The translations under genes and the position numbers were made by a program. The notes beneath the pieces were generated by a model. The model had not been told where the DNA came from. It worked only from the letters and a program-made list of their open reading frames with translations, and searched no databases. 20,568 bases of DNA from Alphaproteobacteria bacterium (GTDB lineage Bacteria; Pseudomonadota; Alphaproteobacteria; ATCC43930; CGMCC-115725). Shown here one piece after another: positions 14,362 through 20,568 of this stretch. Every line of letters begins with the position of its first letter. Position 1 is the first letter of the stretch. The DNA lies in the NCBI GenBank assembly GCA_028866355.1, contig JAGWIH010000007.1, forward strand, positions 1-20,568. The letters are read 5' to 3'.

Positions 14362-15299
14362 GTGGCACCCCCGCTCGCCGCTGGCACGCCGATGCGCTTG
14401 ATTTCCCACTCCAGGACGATGCCGGCCGTATCGCGCACGCGGCGGCGGACCTCTTCGCCTAGCGCCTCAAGATCGGCGGCCGTCGCATTGCCGGTGTTGA
14501 TCAGGAAATTGGTGTGCTTGTCCGACACGGCGGCACCACCACGGGTTAGGCCGCGACAACCGGCGCGGTCGATCAGTTCCCAGGCTTTGTGGCCTGGCGG
14601 GTTGGCGAAGGTCGAGCCGCCGGTGCGCGCGCGGATCGGCTGAGTCGCTTCGCGTTGCGCCTGGATTGCGGCCATGCGGGCGCCGATGGCGGACGGATCG
14701 TCGCGACGGCCCTTGAGCTGTGCAGCAACGAAGATCCAATCGGCCGGCACGCCACAATGGCGATACGACAAATCCATTTCGCCGGGTTCCAGATCGTGCC
14801 GGTGGCCCTCGCCGTCGAGCGCGGTGACTTCGCGCAGCACGTCCTTGAATTCGCGGCCATAGGCGCCGGCGTTCATCCGCAAGCCGCCGCCGACGGTGCC
14901 GGGAATGCCCGACAAGAATTCGAGGTCGGCGATGCCGGCGGTGCAGGCCGCAAGCGCGACGTTGAGATCGAGCGCGCCGGCGCCAGCAGTGATTTCATCT
15001 CCGCTGGACACGATATCGACGAAGCCCCGGCCGAGACGGATCACCACGCCCGGCACGCCGCCGTCGCGGATCAACAGGTTCGAGGCGACGCCCATGACCG
15101 TGACCGGCACGTCCGTCGGCTTGCCGGCGAGGAACGCGGCGAGGTCGTCGAGGTCGGCCGGCCGGAACATCACTTCGGCAGCGCCGCCGACCCGGAACCA
15201 CGTCAGCTGCGCGAGTGGCGCGTTCTCGGTCAGCCGGCCGCGCAGGCGCGGCAGGCGTTCGATCAGGCGCGGCGTCGGTTCACGGCGGAGGGCCATCAT
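14358..15299 (-). CDS. murB: UDP-N-acetylenolpyruvoylglucosamine reductase MurB, 313 aa
   Basis: MurB reduces the enolpyruvyl group on UDP-GlcNAc to make UDP-MurNAc, using FAD and NADPH. FAD-domain motifs are TWFRVGGAAEVMF, GVASNLLIRDGG and GIPGTVGGGLRMNAGAYG. Catalytic residues can be placed at R180 (SYRHCG), S229 (GGSTFANP) and E299 (EWEIKRIG). The YR motif and short C-terminal domain fit the type II MurB found in Alphaproteobacteria. The sequence ATGATGG offers two starts; the first (15297-15299) has AAGGA at 7-base spacing and overlaps the murC stop as ATGA, so it is preferred. The second, one codon later, is also possible. Confidence 0.96.
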   Translation of the reverse strand: MMALRREPTPRLIERLPRLRGRLTENAPLAQLTWFRVGGAAEVMFRPADLDDLAAFLAGKPTDVPVTVMGVASNLLIRDGGVPGVVIRLGRGFVDIVSSGDEITAGAGALDLNVALAACTAGIADLEFLSGIPGTVGGGLRMNAGAYGREFKDVLREVTALDGEGHRHDLEPGEMDLSYRHCGVPADWIFVAAQLKGRRDDPSAIGARMAAIQAQREATQPIRARTGGSTFANPPGHKAWELIDRAGCRGLTRGGAAVSDKHTNFLINTGNATAADLEALGEEVRRRVRDTAGIVLEWEIKRIGVPAASGGAT

Positions 15300-16720
15300 T
15301 GGCGCTTCCTTTGCCGCGTCGATGCCGCCAGCGCATCGGGCAGGGCATTGGCCCACGACGTGATCGAGCCGGCGCCGAGGCAGACAACGAAATCGCCCGG
15401 CTTCGCCAGATCGCGGATCACCGCCGGTAGAGCGTCGGACGATTCAAGCGCCAGCGCATTGCGGTGGCCGTGCGCCTTAAGGCCCGCGACGAGTGCTTCG
15501 CGATCGATGCCGGGGATCGGTGCTTCGCCGGCCGGATAGATGTCGGCAACCAGCACGACATCGGCGTCGTTGAAGCAGGTGCAGAATTCCTCGAACAGGT
15601 GCTTGACGCGCGTGTAGCGGTGCGGCTGCACCACGGCGATGACGTTGTGCTGTGTGGCACCGCGCGCCGCCCTGAGCACCGCGGCGATCTCGACCGGGTG
15701 ATGGCCGTAATCGTCGATGATCGTGACGCCGTTCCACTCACCGGTCTTGGTGAAGCGGCGCTTTACGCCTTTGAAGCCGGCGAAGGCGTCGCGCACGACC
15801 TGATCGTCCAGTTTCAATTCGCGCGCGACCGCGACTGCGGCAAGCGCGTTCGTCACGTTGTGCTGTCCGAACATCGGCAGGTGCAGGCGCTGGATCGTCC
15901 GACTCGTGCCGTCGCGCCGATCGGTGACGATGGCGTCGAAATGCGCGCCATCGGCGCCGAGTGTGACGGCGTCGCCGCGCACGTCGGCCTGCGGATTGAA
16001 ACCGTAGGTCACGACGCGGCGTTCGCTCAGCTTCGCGATCAGGCCCTGGACGACCGGATGGTCGATGCACAGGATCGCGACGCCGTAGAACGGGATCGCC
16101 GCGACGAAGCTCTCGAAGCCCTGATGCAGCGCCTCGACCGAGCCGTAGTGATCGAGATGCTCGGGATCGATGTTGGTGACGATCGCGATGGTCGACGGCA
16201 GCTTGACGAACGTGCCGTCGCTTTCGTCGGCTTCGACCACCATCCAGGCGCCGGTGCCGAGCCGCGCATTGGTGCCGTAAGCGTTGATGATGCCGCCATT
16301 GATCACCGTCGGGTCGAGGCCAGCGGCTTCAAGCAACGCGCCGATCAGCGAGGTCGTCGTCGTCTTGCCGTGAGTGCCGGCGACCGCGATCGCCCATTTG
16401 AGGCGCATCAACTCGCCGAGCATCTCGGCCCGGCGTACTACTGGGATGAGTCGCGAGCGCGCCTCGACGACCTCGGGGTTGTCCGGCTTCACCGCCGAGG
16501 ACACGACGACAACTTTGGCGTCGCCGAGATTCTCGGCGCGATGGCCGATGGCGACCCGGATGCCAAGCCGGCGTAGCCGCTTGACGTTGGCGTTGTCGGC
16601 GAGGTCGCTACCCTGCACTTCGTAGCCGAGATTCTTCAGAATCTCGGCAATGCCGCTCATGCCGATGCCGCCGATGCCGGTGAAATGAATGATGCCGATG
16701 TCGAGCGGCAGCGCCCTCAT
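15296..16720 (-). CDS. murC: UDP-N-acetylmuramate--L-alanine ligase MurC, 474 aa
   Basis: MurC adds L-alanine to UDP-MurNAc, the first amino acid of the stem peptide. It shows the N-terminal Rossmann motif HFTGIGGIGMSGIAE (12-26), the Mur-ligase P-loop AGTHGKTTTTS with K119, the MVVEADESDGTF and TNIDPEHLDHYGS motifs of the central domain, FKGVKRRF, the DDYGHHPVEI motif and QPHRYTRV of the C-terminal domain. Length is near E. coli MurC (491). The open frame extends into murG, but the ATG at 16718-16720 overlaps the murG TGA as ATGA, has GGAGG 6 bases upstream, and starts just before the Rossmann fold. Confidence 0.97.
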   Translation of the reverse strand: MRALPLDIGIIHFTGIGGIGMSGIAEILKNLGYEVQGSDLADNANVKRLRRLGIRVAIGHRAENLGDAKVVVVSSAVKPDNPEVVEARSRLIPVVRRAEMLGELMRLKWAIAVAGTHGKTTTTSLIGALLEAAGLDPTVINGGIINAYGTNARLGTGAWMVVEADESDGTFVKLPSTIAIVTNIDPEHLDHYGSVEALHQGFESFVAAIPFYGVAILCIDHPVVQGLIAKLSERRVVTYGFNPQADVRGDAVTLGADGAHFDAIVTDRRDGTSRTIQRLHLPMFGQHNVTNALAAVAVARELKLDDQVVRDAFAGFKGVKRRFTKTGEWNGVTIIDDYGHHPVEIAAVLRAARGATQHNVIAVVQPHRYTRVKHLFEEFCTCFNDADVVLVADIYPAGEAPIPGIDREALVAGLKAHGHRNALALESSDALPAVIRDLAKPGDFVVCLGAGSITSWANALPDALAASTRQRKRQ

Positions 16721-17811
16721 CGCGCGCCTCCCGCGGTCGCGATCACCAGATCGGCGAGCCGCCGTGCCGCGTCGGGCTGGCCGTGGCGCTGCGCCGACGA
16801 AGCGGCAGCGGCCAGCAAATCCGGCTGCGCGAACAAGGTTTCGAGACGCTGCGCCAGCGCCAGCGGCGTGAAGCTCTGCTCGCTCATGACCCAGGCGGCA
16901 CCGGCTGCGCCCAACGCCTCGGCATTGGCGGTCTGGTGATCGTCGGCGGCGTGGCGATAGGGCACGAGGATCGCCGGCCGGCCGACGACACAAAGTTCGG
17001 CGACGCTCGAGGCGCCGGCGCGCGAAATCACCAGATGGGCGTGCGCCATGCGCACCGGCACGTCGGCGAAGAAGGTCGCGATCTCGGCGCGAATGCCGCT
17101 GGTTTCGTAGGCGCGGCGCACGGCGTCGGCATCCTCGGGCCGCGTCTGCTGCGCGACCGTCAGCCGCGCTTTGAGCGCGGCCGGCAACAGAGTCAGGCCG
17201 GCGGGTATGACGGCGCTGAGGATGCGCGCGCCTTGGCTGCCGCCGATGATCAACAGGTTGATCGGTCCCGTGACGGGCGGCGCATAAGGCCGGCCACGCT
17301 CGGCGACCACTGCGGGCCGCACCGGATTGCCGGTTTCGACAATCCGCGCGCGCTCGGTCTGGGCCAAGCCGTCGACCTGCACAAATGAGGTGGCGATACG
17401 TTTCACCCGCGGCGTGAGCCAGCGGTTGGCGCGGCCGAGGCGGGCATTCTGCTCGTGGATGACGGTCGGCAAGCCGAGACGCGCCGCCGCCATCATCGTC
17501 GGCACCGAGGGATAGCCGCCGAAGCCGACCGCCGCCGCCGGCGCCAAGGTGCGGAGGATGCGCCGCGCCGCCAACAGTCCGAGGGCGATCTCGCACACCG
17601 CGAGTACGCGGCTGGCGATACCGGCGCTAGGCCGGCCGGCGCGAATCCGATGCAGCGCGACGCCGGGCAGCCGGGTGTCGAAGGCTTGGCCGCGTTTATC
17701 GGTAACGAGCGCCACCTTCACGCCGCGGCCGACCAACTCGCCGGCCAACGCTTCGGCCGGAAACATGTGGCCGCCAGTGCCGCCGGCAGCGAGCACGATG
17801 AGCGCGCTCAT
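16717..17811 (-). CDS. murG: Lipid II-forming N-acetylglucosaminyltransferase MurG, 364 aa
   Basis: MurG transfers GlcNAc from UDP-GlcNAc to lipid I, giving lipid II, at the inner face of the cytoplasmic membrane (GT28 family). Motifs are AAGGTGGHMFPA (8-19, with H15), GFGGYPSVPT, HEQNARLGRANRWL, IIGGSQGA, the UDP-GlcNAc site SRAGASSVAEL with E272, and PYRHAADDHQTANA. Length matches E. coli (355). The start at 17809-17811 overlaps the ftsW stop as ATGA with GGAG 7 bases upstream. It sits directly after ftsW, so lipid II synthesis and polymerisation are co-expressed. Confidence 0.97.
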   Translation of the reverse strand: MSALIVLAAGGTGGHMFPAEALAGELVGRGVKVALVTDKRGQAFDTRLPGVALHRIRAGRPSAGIASRVLAVCEIALGLLAARRILRTLAPAAAVGFGGYPSVPTMMAAARLGLPTVIHEQNARLGRANRWLTPRVKRIATSFVQVDGLAQTERARIVETGNPVRPAVVAERGRPYAPPVTGPINLLIIGGSQGARILSAVIPAGLTLLPAALKARLTVAQQTRPEDADAVRRAYETSGIRAEIATFFADVPVRMAHAHLVISRAGASSVAELCVVGRPAILVPYRHAADDHQTANAEALGAAGAAWVMSEQSFTPLALAQRLETLFAQPDLLAAAASSAQRHGQPDAARRLADLVIATAGGAR

Positions 17812-18926
17812 GTCGGCTCTCCGCCGAAACGTCGTCGCGTCAGCGCCAGAGCCATGCCCATACCAAAGCCAAGCGAAAGCATCGACGATCCGCCGTAGGA
17901 TAAGAACGGCAGCGTCATACCCTTGGTCGGCATCAGGTGCAGGGTCGACGCCATGTTGATCACCGCCTGCAAGCCGAATTGAACGAAGAGGCCGGTGGCG
18001 CCGAGCACGACTGCGAGATTGTTGTCCTGCAGCAGCCGCGTGAAGCCGCGCAGCACGATGAAAGCGAACAGCGCGACGATGATCAGGCAGACGAACAGGC
18101 CCAACTCCTCGCCGGCGACGGCAAAGACGAAATCGGCATGCGCGTCGGGCAGCGATTGCTTGATCGTGCCTTCGCCGGGACCGACGCCCCACAGGCCACC
18201 GTGCGCGAACGCGTCCATGGCGCGGTCGACTTGATAGGAATCGCCACTGGCCGGATCGAAGAACCGGTCGACGCGGCTGGTAACGTGCGGCAGCGCGAAA
18301 TAGGCCGCTACCAAGCCACCGGCGCCGAGGCCGAGCACCATCGCCGCCTGCGCGATGCGAAGCCCGGCGAGGAATAACTGGGTAAACCAAACCGCCGACA
18401 CCACCACCGACATGCCGAGATCGGGCTGACGGATCAGCAGGATGATGATGACGGCAAACAGTCCGACGGCGATCCACTGGCCCGGAAAATCCGGCTGCTC
18501 GCGCGACTTGGCGAACAGCCAGGCGCACACGACGGCGAAGCACGGCTTGATGAATTCCGAGGGTTGCAGCTGGAAGCCGGCCAACTCGATCCACCGGCGC
18601 GCGCCGAGGACCTCGACGCCGATGAACGGTGTCGCGATTAGCAGCGCGAGCGAAACTGCGAAGCCGACAATGGCGATACGCCGCACCGTGCGCGGGCTCT
18701 GCAGCGACATCGCGAACATCACCGCCATCGCCACCGGCAGCACCGCGAAATAGCGGACGACGAAATGCAGCCGGTCTGTGTGCATGTGAACGGCAACCGA
18801 CGGGCTCGCCGTCATCACCAGCAGCGAGCCGAAGGCGATCAGGCCGGCTAGCGCGGCCAGCATCCAGCGGTCGACGGTCCACCACCATTGCGCGACGGCC
18901 CTGCGGTCGGTGCGGGCGAAGTTCAC
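17808..18926 (-). CDS. ftsW: SEDS-family septal peptidoglycan glycosyltransferase FtsW, 372 aa
   Basis: FtsW polymerises lipid II at the septum together with a class B PBP. About ten hydrophobic segments are visible between 22 and 365. SEDS hallmarks are LGARRWIELAGFQLQPSEF, RQPDLGMSVV, the HADFVFAVAGEELG loop with probable catalytic D265, and the C-terminal PTKGMTLPFLSYGGSS. Its place between murD and murG favours FtsW over RodA. The start is GTG at 18924-18926, overlapping the murD TGA as GTGA, with GGAGG 6 bases upstream. The next ATG falls inside the first membrane segment, so GTG is preferred. Confidence 0.96.
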   Translation of the reverse strand: MNFARTDRRAVAQWWWTVDRWMLAALAGLIAFGSLLVMTASPSVAVHMHTDRLHFVVRYFAVLPVAMAVMFAMSLQSPRTVRRIAIVGFAVSLALLIATPFIGVEVLGARRWIELAGFQLQPSEFIKPCFAVVCAWLFAKSREQPDFPGQWIAVGLFAVIIILLIRQPDLGMSVVVSAVWFTQLFLAGLRIAQAAMVLGLGAGGLVAAYFALPHVTSRVDRFFDPASGDSYQVDRAMDAFAHGGLWGVGPGEGTIKQSLPDAHADFVFAVAGEELGLFVCLIIVALFAFIVLRGFTRLLQDNNLAVVLGATGLFVQFGLQAVINMASTLHLMPTKGMTLPFLSYGGSSMLSLGFGMGMALALTRRRFGGEPT

Positions 18927-20305
18927 GCGCGCCTCCCGGGCAGGGCCTCGACCATGCGGCGGAACTGATCGCCGCGGTCCTCGAAATCGCGGAATTGATC
19001 GAACGACGCACAGGCAGGCGACAGCAGAACCACGGCGCCGCGCTTGCGGTCGTTGAGCGCCGCGTGGCGCGCCGCGGCGACCGCGGCATCGAGCGTGCCC
19101 GACATGTCGTAGGCGACCTTGCCGTCGAGCGTATGCGCGAAACGCGGCGCTGCTTCGCCGATCAGGAACGCGTGCCGGATGCGCGGGAAAAGCGGCGCCA
19201 GCGGGTCGATGCCGTCTTCTTTCGGCTTACCGCCGGCAATCCAATAGATGTCGTCGTAGCAGACCAGCGCCTTCTCGGCAGCGTCGGCGTTGGTTGCTTT
19301 GGAATCATTGACATAGCGGACGCCGTCGATGGTCGCGACCCATTCCTGGCGGTGCGCCAGGCCTGGAAAGGTCGTGATCGCGCGCACCACGGCGTCGGCT
19401 TCACAGCCGAGCGCACGCGCTGCCGCATAAGCCGCCGCTGCATTCTGGCCGTTGTGCGTGCCGGGCAGCCGCGGCGCCTCGGCCATCGCCAATACCGGCC
19501 GCGCGGCGCCGTCGAGATCGTCGATCAACGTGCCGTCGATCATGTAAACGCCGCCGGCGACGCGACCCTGCGCCGAGATCGGCACAACACGCTGTTTTCC
19601 GGCTTCTTTGAGCGCGGCGAAAATACCGCGGCAGATATCGTCGTCGACGCCGACGACCGCCGTATGCTGCGTGCTCTGCCCGTGGAACAGACGCCGTTTG
19701 GCGGCGACATAGCCCTCGATGCCGCCGTGACGGTCGAGGTGATCGGGCGTGATGTTGAGCAGCACCGCGACGTCGAGCACCAGGCTGCGCGTCAACTCGA
19801 GCTGGTAGGAGCTGAGTTCCAGGACATAGGTGCCGTCGGTGCCGAGCGCTTCGAGCAGCAAGGCCGGGACGCCGAGATTGCCGCCGACCGCCACCTTGCG
19901 GCCGGTTTTGGCCAGAATGTGGGCGGTCAGCGCTGTCGTCGTCGACTTGCCGTTGGTACCGGTGATGCCGGCGAAGCGTGCCGCCTTTTGCGCCAGCGCC
20001 AACAACTCGATGTCGCCAACAATCGGCACGCCGGCCGCCTTGGCGTGCGCCGCCGCCGGATGCGGCTGCGGGAAGGTGTGCGGGATGCCGGGCGAGAGTA
20101 CCAGCGCCTTAGCGCCGGCAAGGTCAGCCGCCAGATCGACGAGCTCGAAGCCGACACGCGTCGCCGCGTCGCGCCGGGCCGCGGCGTCATCCCAGGCGAC
20201 GACCCGCGCGCCACCGCGTTTCAGCGCTTCGGCAGCAGCAAGGCCCGAACGCGCCAGGCCGAGCACGGCGATTGTCTGGTTGCGGAATTGATCAACCTCG
20301 ATCAT
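18923..20305 (-). CDS. murD: UDP-N-acetylmuramoylalanine--D-glutamate ligase MurD, 460 aa
   Basis: MurD adds D-glutamate to UDP-MurNAc-L-Ala. It has the N-terminal motif VLGLARSGLAAAEAL (14-28), the SPGIP motif, the P-loop GITGTNGKSTTT (113-124, K120), LELSSYQLE, NITPDHLDRHGG, the central LPGTHNGQNAAAA, GLAHRQEWV, NDSKATNADAA and the C-terminal LLSPACASFDQF. Length is near E. coli (438). The ATG at 20303-20305 is 4 bases past the mraY stop, with GGTGAGG just upstream partly inside the mraY stop region. It overlaps ftsW by four bases. Confidence 0.97.
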   Translation of the reverse strand: MIEVDQFRNQTIAVLGLARSGLAAAEALKRGGARVVAWDDAAARRDAATRVGFELVDLAADLAGAKALVLSPGIPHTFPQPHPAAAHAKAAGVPIVGDIELLALAQKAARFAGITGTNGKSTTTALTAHILAKTGRKVAVGGNLGVPALLLEALGTDGTYVLELSSYQLELTRSLVLDVAVLLNITPDHLDRHGGIEGYVAAKRRLFHGQSTQHTAVVGVDDDICRGIFAALKEAGKQRVVPISAQGRVAGGVYMIDGTLIDDLDGAARPVLAMAEAPRLPGTHNGQNAAAAYAAARALGCEADAVVRAITTFPGLAHRQEWVATIDGVRYVNDSKATNADAAEKALVCYDDIYWIAGGKPKEDGIDPLAPLFPRIRHAFLIGEAAPRFAHTLDGKVAYDMSGTLDAAVAAARHAALNDRKRGAVVLLSPACASFDQFRDFEDRGDQFRRMVEALPGRRA

Positions 20306-20309
20306 CGCC

Positions 20310-20568
20310 TCACCGCAGCTTGAGCGTGGACAGGCCGGCGATCGCCAGGATCGAGGCGATGATCCAGAAACGGATGACGATCGTCGGTTCGTGCCAGCCC
20401 TTCTTTTCGAAATGGTGGTGCAATGGCGCCATGCGGAAGACGCGGCGGCCGGTCAGCTTGAAGCTCACCACCTGAACGATCACCGAAACCGTCTCGAGCA
20501 CGAACAGGCCGCCGATGATCACCAGGACGAGCTCGTGCTTGGTGATGACGGCGACGATGCCGAGCGCG
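20310..20568 (-). CDS. mraY: Phospho-N-acetylmuramoyl-pentapeptide transferase MraY, C-terminal 85 aa only
   Basis: The last 85 codons are present; the gene enters from beyond the right edge of the window. MraY makes lipid I from UDP-MurNAc-pentapeptide and undecaprenyl phosphate in the inner membrane. The family's HHH motif is seen in FRMAPLHHHFEKKGW, followed by the last membrane segment IVIRFWIIASILAIAGL and the ending STLKLR. Upstream the segment ALGIVAVITKHELVLVIIGG matches the expected penultimate helices. The stop TGA (20310-20312) is 4 bases before murD, so the two are co-transcribed. Confidence 0.96.
   Translation of the reverse strand, partial: ALGIVAVITKHELVLVIIGGLFVLETVSVIVQVVSFKLTGRRVFRMAPLHHHFEKKGWHEPTIVIRFWIIASILAIAGLSTLKLR

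Noticed and set aside
16721..17596. Extension of the murC frame back to 17596
   Set aside because: It is an out-of-frame reading of murG; the Rossmann motif of MurC begins right after the ATG at 16720.
18629..20323. A 564-codon plus-strand open frame antisense to murD and ftsW
   Set aside because: It is Arg/Ala/Gly-rich, with no recognisable domain, and lies opposite a perfectly conserved murD. Long antisense frames are expected in GC-rich coding DNA.
1..20568. Possible undescribed defence, mobile or biosynthetic system
   Set aside because: Every long stretch is accounted for by recognisable housekeeping genes in a conserved order. There are no repeats, transposase, integrase, toxin-antitoxin pair or composition break suggesting an inserted element.

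Overview
This window is a stretch of chromosomal DNA, roughly two-thirds GC by eye, from an alphaproteobacterium. The evidence is the gene order ddl-ftsQ-ftsA-ftsZ-lpxC-bamD-recN-ligA, the FtsZ C-terminal peptide DLLEIPAFLRRQAN, a small DUF1127 protein, and dense coding with GTG starts and 4-base gene overlaps. I cannot place it below class with confidence. The order also fits Rhodospirillales-like or Hyphomicrobiales-like lineages.

The right 80% (3786-20568) is one minus-strand block, read from high to low coordinates. It is the distal half of the division and cell wall (dcw) cluster followed by an envelope and DNA-repair tail: mraY (3' end only), murD, ftsW, murG, murC, murB, ddl, ftsQ, ftsA, ftsZ, lpxC, bamD, recN, ligA. 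MraY, MurG and FtsW make, complete and polymerise lipid II. MurD, MurC, MurB and Ddl make its nucleotide precursors. FtsQ, FtsA and FtsZ build the divisome. LpxC commits to lipid A synthesis and BamD assembles outer-membrane proteins, so the block couples all layers of the envelope. RecN and LigA serve break repair and nick sealing. From murD to ftsA every gene overlaps the next, mostly by four bases. Real gaps appear only at ftsA/ftsZ (75 bp), ftsZ/lpxC (178 bp), lpxC/bamD (80 bp) and bamD/recN (64 bp), and each holds an inverted repeat.

The left 3.8 kb is unrelated in function. It has a partial CDF metal-efflux gene (minus, running off the left end), a 72-aa DUF1127 protein (minus), an AT-rich divergent promoter region, and a plus-strand pair. 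The pair is a three-domain M24B aminopeptidase P and a two-domain extradiol-dioxygenase-like VOC protein, which converges on ligA with only 6 bp between stops.

I found no frameshifted genes, tRNA, rRNA, CRISPR array, insertion sequence or prophage, and nothing I would call a new system. The most useful leads are the structured intergenic spacers, especially the ftsZ-lpxC junction, a palindrome over the ribosome-binding site of the CDF gene, and a conserved-looking island in the FtsZ linker that resembles the FtsA tail.
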